Assembly (NCBI RefSeq): GCF_002217435.1
Contig: NZ_MUHF01000003.1
Location: forward strand, 186,001 to 250,000
Length of the DNA: 64,000 nt
From: Flavobacterium reichenbachii
GTDB taxonomy: Bacteria > Bacteroidota > Bacteroidia > Flavobacteriales > Flavobacteriaceae
Reading direction: 5' to 3'
The notes beneath the pieces are model-generated. The model was not told the DNA's origin, did not search any database, and saw only the letters and a program-made list of their open reading frames with translations. This document shows positions 60,457 through 64,000 of the stretch, in pieces; position 1 is the stretch's first letter, and each line of letters begins with the position of its first letter. The position numbers and the translations under genes are program-made.

Positions 60457-63453
60457 TTATTCTTCTTCTAAAGTATCACAGTGATATTCTTTTTTCTCTT
60501 TTCTGGTTGGTTTCTGTGTGTTACCGCCTTTGTTTTTTTCCTGCAGCATTTGTCCAATAAGAAGATTTCTTTCTTTGGCAACAGCTAATTGTTTTTCGGC
60601 ATCTTTTTCAATATCAAAATACACAACACCTTCAATGATTGTTTTTTCGGCTTTAGCATAAATAGACAAAGGATTGTCGCTCCATAAAACTACGTCGGCA
60701 TCTTTTCCTATTTTTAGACTTCCTACTTTATCATCAATATGTAAAAGTTTAGCAGGATTTAAAGTGACAAATTTCCAGGCATCTTCTTCAGAAATATTAC
60801 CATATTTTACTGCTTTTGCTGCTTCTTGATTTAGTCTTCGGGACATTTCGGCATCATCAGAATTGTAAGCTACGACCAAGCCTTGATTGTGCATAATTGG
60901 TCCGTTAAACGGAATCGCATCATTTACTTCAAATTTGTATGCCCACCAGTCTGAGAATGTAGAAGCCCCAACACCGTGTTCCTTCATTTTATCTGCTACT
61001 TTATAGCCTTCAAGGATGTGAGTGAAAGTATTTACTCTGAAATTGAATTTGTCAGCAACATTCATCAGCATTAGAATTTCAGACTCTATATAAGAGTGAC
61101 AAGTAATAAATCTTTCTTTATTGATAATTTCTGCCAAAGTCTGTAATTCTAAATCAACTCTTGGTGCTTTTCCTTTTTTAGAACCTGATTTAAAAGTTTT
61201 CCAGCTTTCGTCATATTCTTTTGCACGTTGAAAATAATCTGTAAAAACCTGTTCAACTCCCATTCTGGTCTGCGGAAAACGAGTTGGGTTTTGAATTCCC
61301 CAATTAGCTTGTTTTACGTTTTCTCCCAAAGCAAATTTTATAAATTTTGGCTGGTCTTTATAAAGCAGTTCTTCTGGTGCAGAACCCCATTTCCATTTTA
61401 CAATTGCAGAACGACCTCCAATTGGGTTTGCAGATCCATGTAATAATTGTGAAATTGTAACTCCACCGGCTAAATCTCTATAGATATTGATGTCTTCAGA
61501 ATTTACAACATCCTGAATCGTAACTTCTGCTGTTGAGTTGTGTCCGCTTTCGTTTACACCTCTGGAAATAGCGATATGCGAATGCTCGTCAATAATACCG
61601 CTTGTAATATGTTTTCCTTTTGCATCAATAACGGTTGCACCAGCATCTGAAAGATTTTTGCCCACAGCAGCTATTTTTCCGTTTTTAATTAAAACATCAG
61701 TTTCTGTTAAGATTCCTTCTTTTTCATTGGTCCAAACTGTAGCATTTTTGAAAAGCAATGTTTGAGCAGTTAATTTTTTTGAATCACCAAAAGCAACATT
61801 TGGATATGTTGTTGCGATAACAGGATTTGGTTTTTCTGCTTTAACAGTATCTTTTACAGCTGTAAACGGACTTGTTTTTTTTGCATTCCAAACCAATTCG
61901 TTTCCGTTTGATAAAACAGCTTTTCCAGATAAGTTTTCCGTATTTTCAATGAATCCCGTTAAACGTGTAAAATTAGATTTTACAGAGTCAGCAGGTTTAA
62001 TGACAAGAGAAATCCAGTTTTTAGAAACGCTGAAAGTGCTTGTTATTTTTGCAGCCGCAGCTGTTGTGATTTCAGATTTTGGAGCTGTTGCAGTTCCGTC
62101 AATTTTCCATTTATAACTATCATTTCCAATCGTTAAATCGTAGTTACCGCGAATATCTTTTCCGTCAATATCATTAACAACATATTTAGAACCTTCAACC
62201 CAGTTCTCAAATAATACTGTTTTTTCGTCAAATATTTCGCCAGAAGTAATAACAAAATTGGCATAACTTCCTGCTTTTAAACTTCCTATTTCGTTACTTT
62301 TTCCTAAAATAGCAGCAGGAATTGTAGTTAGAGCTTCTAAGGCTTTTGTTTTATCAAAACCGTATTTTATAGCTTTTAATAAATTAGGTTTAAAATCTTC
62401 TATTTTTTTTAGTTTATCTGTTGTCAAAGCAAAAGTTACTCCGTTATCAGAAAGAACTTTAAGATTTGCAGGAGCTTGGTTCCAGAAACGCATATCGGCC
62501 AATTCGATCTGATTGGACAAATAAGGGTTAGAAACATCATAAGCTTCCGGGAAACTTATCGGAATGATAAATTTTGCATTTGTATTTTTGATTTCTTCGA
62601 TTCTCTCAAATTCATTTCCGCTTCCTTTTAAGACATAATTTAAGCCAAATTCTTTTGCGATTTTAGACGCTCTTAAACTGTTTAATTTATCCTCTGCAGC
62701 AAAAATCTGAACCAGTTTTTCGTTAGCAGCCAAAGCCTCCAAAGACAAATCTTTAGTTTCAGAATTTCCTTTTTTATACCAATCCAAATCTAAATACATC
62801 TGACGAAGTAAAGCCATCATACCCATTAATGAACTTGGATAGGCTTGATTGGTTAAAGCACTTTTTGTAAATGCAAAGTGATTGGTAATTTTTTCTGCAA
62901 TAATCTGTTTGCTGTTTTCGGTATTGTTTAAGGCAACCAAAACTCCGGTTCCTTGTGCAATTCCGTCTGGAATATGCGTTCCTACAACACCAAAACCTGC
63001 TTTTAATAATTCTTCGGCTTTAGCCGTATCATATTTAAAGGTTTCGTAACCATTTAGTTCAGAACGAATACTTTCATTCCAGTAATATCCTGCTCTTTTA
63101 GTATCGTAAAGCAAATTACCTCTTCCAAGGTTTTGATTTCCTTTTGGTTTTTCTATACCAAAACTGGTATAAATATCAATAAACGAAGGATAAATTGTTT
63201 TTCCCTGAAGATCAATAACAATACTATTTTTAGGTATTGCTACAGTATTTCCAACCGCGGCAACTTTGCCGTCCTGAACTAATAAAGTTCCTTTTTCAAT
63301 TTTTTGAGTTGGAGTAACATAAATTGTGGCATTTGTAAAAACAGTAAAATTTTTGTTTTTGTTCTGTACACTTTCGTTAACAGGGAAATAGCTTTGAGCC
63401 TGTGTTTTTGTTAAAAAAGCAGTCAAAAAGAATAGTAGTAGGGCTTTTTTCAT
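60457..63453 (-). CDS. Exported tandem amidohydrolase protein, two family domains in one chain
   Basis: The 998-residue precursor has a signal peptide (ALLLFFLTAFLTKTQAQ). The N-terminal domain (~35-430) has the family frame (GKTIYPSFIDIYTSFG at 84-99) without HxH. A middle region (~430-550) is beta-rich. The C-terminal domain (~565-998) has an intact H624-S-H626 in IIDEHSHIAIS, later FITCHSYIES, VNTFTHILEGY and NSDDAEMSRRL, matching the other metal ligands. So one of two domains is catalytic, of imidazolonepropionase/prolidase-like type. The substrate is not predictable. A single transcript with the downstream half-size gene is likely. Confidence 0.9.
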   Translation of the reverse strand: MKKALLLFFLTAFLTKTQAQSYFPVNESVQNKNKNFTVFTNATIYVTPTQKIEKGTLLVQDGKVAAVGNTVAIPKNSIVIDLQGKTIYPSFIDIYTSFGIEKPKGNQNLGRGNLLYDTKRAGYYWNESIRSELNGYETFKYDTAKAEELLKAGFGVVGTHIPDGIAQGTGVLVALNNTENSKQIIAEKITNHFAFTKSALTNQAYPSSLMGMMALLRQMYLDLDWYKKGNSETKDLSLEALAANEKLVQIFAAEDKLNSLRASKIAKEFGLNYVLKGSGNEFERIEEIKNTNAKFIIPISFPEAYDVSNPYLSNQIELADMRFWNQAPANLKVLSDNGVTFALTTDKLKKIEDFKPNLLKAIKYGFDKTKALEALTTIPAAILGKSNEIGSLKAGSYANFVITSGEIFDEKTVLFENWVEGSKYVVNDIDGKDIRGNYDLTIGNDSYKWKIDGTATAPKSEITTAAAAKITSTFSVSKNWISLVIKPADSVKSNFTRLTGFIENTENLSGKAVLSNGNELVWNAKKTSPFTAVKDTVKAEKPNPVIATTYPNVAFGDSKKLTAQTLLFKNATVWTNEKEGILTETDVLIKNGKIAAVGKNLSDAGATVIDAKGKHITSGIIDEHSHIAISRGVNESGHNSTAEVTIQDVVNSEDINIYRDLAGGVTISQLLHGSANPIGGRSAIVKWKWGSAPEELLYKDQPKFIKFALGENVKQANWGIQNPTRFPQTRMGVEQVFTDYFQRAKEYDESWKTFKSGSKKGKAPRVDLELQTLAEIINKERFITCHSYIESEILMLMNVADKFNFRVNTFTHILEGYKVADKMKEHGVGASTFSDWWAYKFEVNDAIPFNGPIMHNQGLVVAYNSDDAEMSRRLNQEAAKAVKYGNISEEDAWKFVTLNPAKLLHIDDKVGSLKIGKDADVVLWSDNPLSIYAKAEKTIIEGVVYFDIEKDAEKQLAVAKERNLLIGQMLQEKNKGGNTQKPTRKEKKEYHCDTLEEE

Positions 63454-63585
63454 AGGTTATTTCTTGATTTGCTGCTAAAAATATGAAATATATGTTATAC
63501 TGCTTTTATTTTTTTTGAAAAGTTTTTTCTTACTTTAGTTAATTATTTGACAAACCTTTTGAAATTGAAGCAGATATAAAATTTT

Positions 63586-64000
63586 ATGGAAAACAGCAGT
63601 ACAATAAAATGGGGAATAATCGGTCTGGGAAATATTGCAAATCAGTTTGCTGCCGATTTATTATTGATAAAAGACGCCACACTTATTGCGGCGGCTTCTC
63701 GAGATAAAAATAAGGCAGATGCGTTTGCTAAAAGGTATAATATTCAGAAAGCATATGATTCTTACGATGCACTTTTTGCAGACGATGAAATTGATATTGT
63801 ATACATTGCTACACCACACGATTCGCACGCGGCTTTATCTATAAAAGCGCTTGAAAATGGCAAACATGTTTTATGCGAAAAACCAATTGCATTGTCTCAT
63901 GCAGATGCTTTAAAAATGGTTGAAGCCTCCAGAAAGCATAATAAATTTTTTATGGAAGCTTTTTGGACACGATTTATTCCCTCGGTTCAGGAAGTCTTGT
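63586..64000 (+). CDS. Gfo/Idh/MocA family oxidoreductase, 5' part
   Basis: NAD(P)-dependent dehydrogenases of this family act on sugars, inositols or biliverdin. The visible 138 residues start MENSSTIKWGIIGLGNIANQ, with the dinucleotide loop GLGNIA, then YIATPHDSHAALSIKALENG and the signature HVLCEKPIAL with the catalytic-region Lys (EKP). The gene runs off the window. It is divergent from the amidohydrolase pair. The substrate cannot be told from the N-terminal part. Confidence 0.93.
   Translation, partial: MENSSTIKWGIIGLGNIANQFAADLLLIKDATLIAAASRDKNKADAFAKRYNIQKAYDSYDALFADDEIDIVYIATPHDSHAALSIKALENGKHVLCEKPIALSHADALKMVEASRKHNKFFMEAFWTRFIPSVQEVL

Overview
The window is about 64 kb of AT-rich DNA from a member of the Bacteroidetes, most likely a Flavobacterium or close relative. 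The main evidence is the protein repertoire (DUF6952-type small protein next to thioredoxin and peroxiredoxin, LptF/G-LolA-FtsK synteny, GHL10 with AmpG and AnmK, IntDOT-like integrase), the general lack of Shine-Dalgarno sequences, TAnnTTTG-type -7 promoter boxes, and many intergenic palindromic repeats. No species call is possible from the sequence alone.

Region 1 (1 to about 14,000) is a genomic island that abuts tRNA-Ser(UGA). From the left it carries a type I restriction-modification locus on the minus strand: hsdM, hsdS, a three-gene cassette (a PD-(D/E)XK nuclease-like protein and two unrecognised proteins), then a second unit of fic and hsdR (cut by the window edge). The fic promoter and start codon lie in an array of at least five copies of a 15-bp motif spaced 20 to 30 bp apart. 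Further right are a winged-helix protein, a gene-free 0.57 kb stretch, a stand-alone DUF5131 (phage Gp37/Gp68) protein, unknown genes, an excisionase-like DNA-binding protein and a tyrosine recombinase. The excisionase and integrase genes share a near-identical 16-bp palindrome about 60 bp upstream of their starts.

Region 2 (14,026 to 31,000) is core genome, nearly all on the minus strand. It has a tight operon tpx-dgkA-ftsK-lolA-lptF/G-ribB(A)-thioesterase, in which the GTP cyclohydrolase II half of RibBA has lost its zinc ligands. It also has a redox group (DUF6952, thioredoxin, AhpC-type peroxiredoxin) and a peptidoglycan-recycling group (NagZ-like GH3, GNAT, lipoprotein, TPR protein, AmpG-like transporter, GHL10 glycosidase, AnmK).

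Region 3 (31,200 to 35,430) is a second, very AT-rich defence island on the plus strand. It holds a small unknown gene, an anti-phage dCTP/dCMP deaminase of the AvcD type (P-loop plus deaminase), a TcmP methyltransferase-like protein and a second DUF5131 protein. It is followed by a 30-bp inverted repeat.

Region 4 (35,500 to 64,000) is core or accessory metabolism interspersed with palindromic repeats. It includes a GlcD/GlcF-type FAD/Fe-S oxidoreductase, a YARHG protein, an amino-acid permease, a DUF695 protein, a methionine gamma-lyase-like PLP enzyme divergent from an Lrp regulator, and a ParE-type toxin-antitoxin pair bracketed by 161-bp direct repeats. It continues with dihydrolipoyl dehydrogenase, a lipocalin, DoxX and VWA proteins, PabB, TilS-DsbD-small membrane protein, an ammonium transporter, two periplasmic amidohydrolase-family proteins (one a tandem fusion), and the start of a Gfo/Idh/MocA oxidoreductase.

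The best candidates for something undescribed are the PD-(D/E)XK three-gene cassette with its repeat-controlled fic-hsdR unit, and the AvcD-TcmP-DUF5131 operon.
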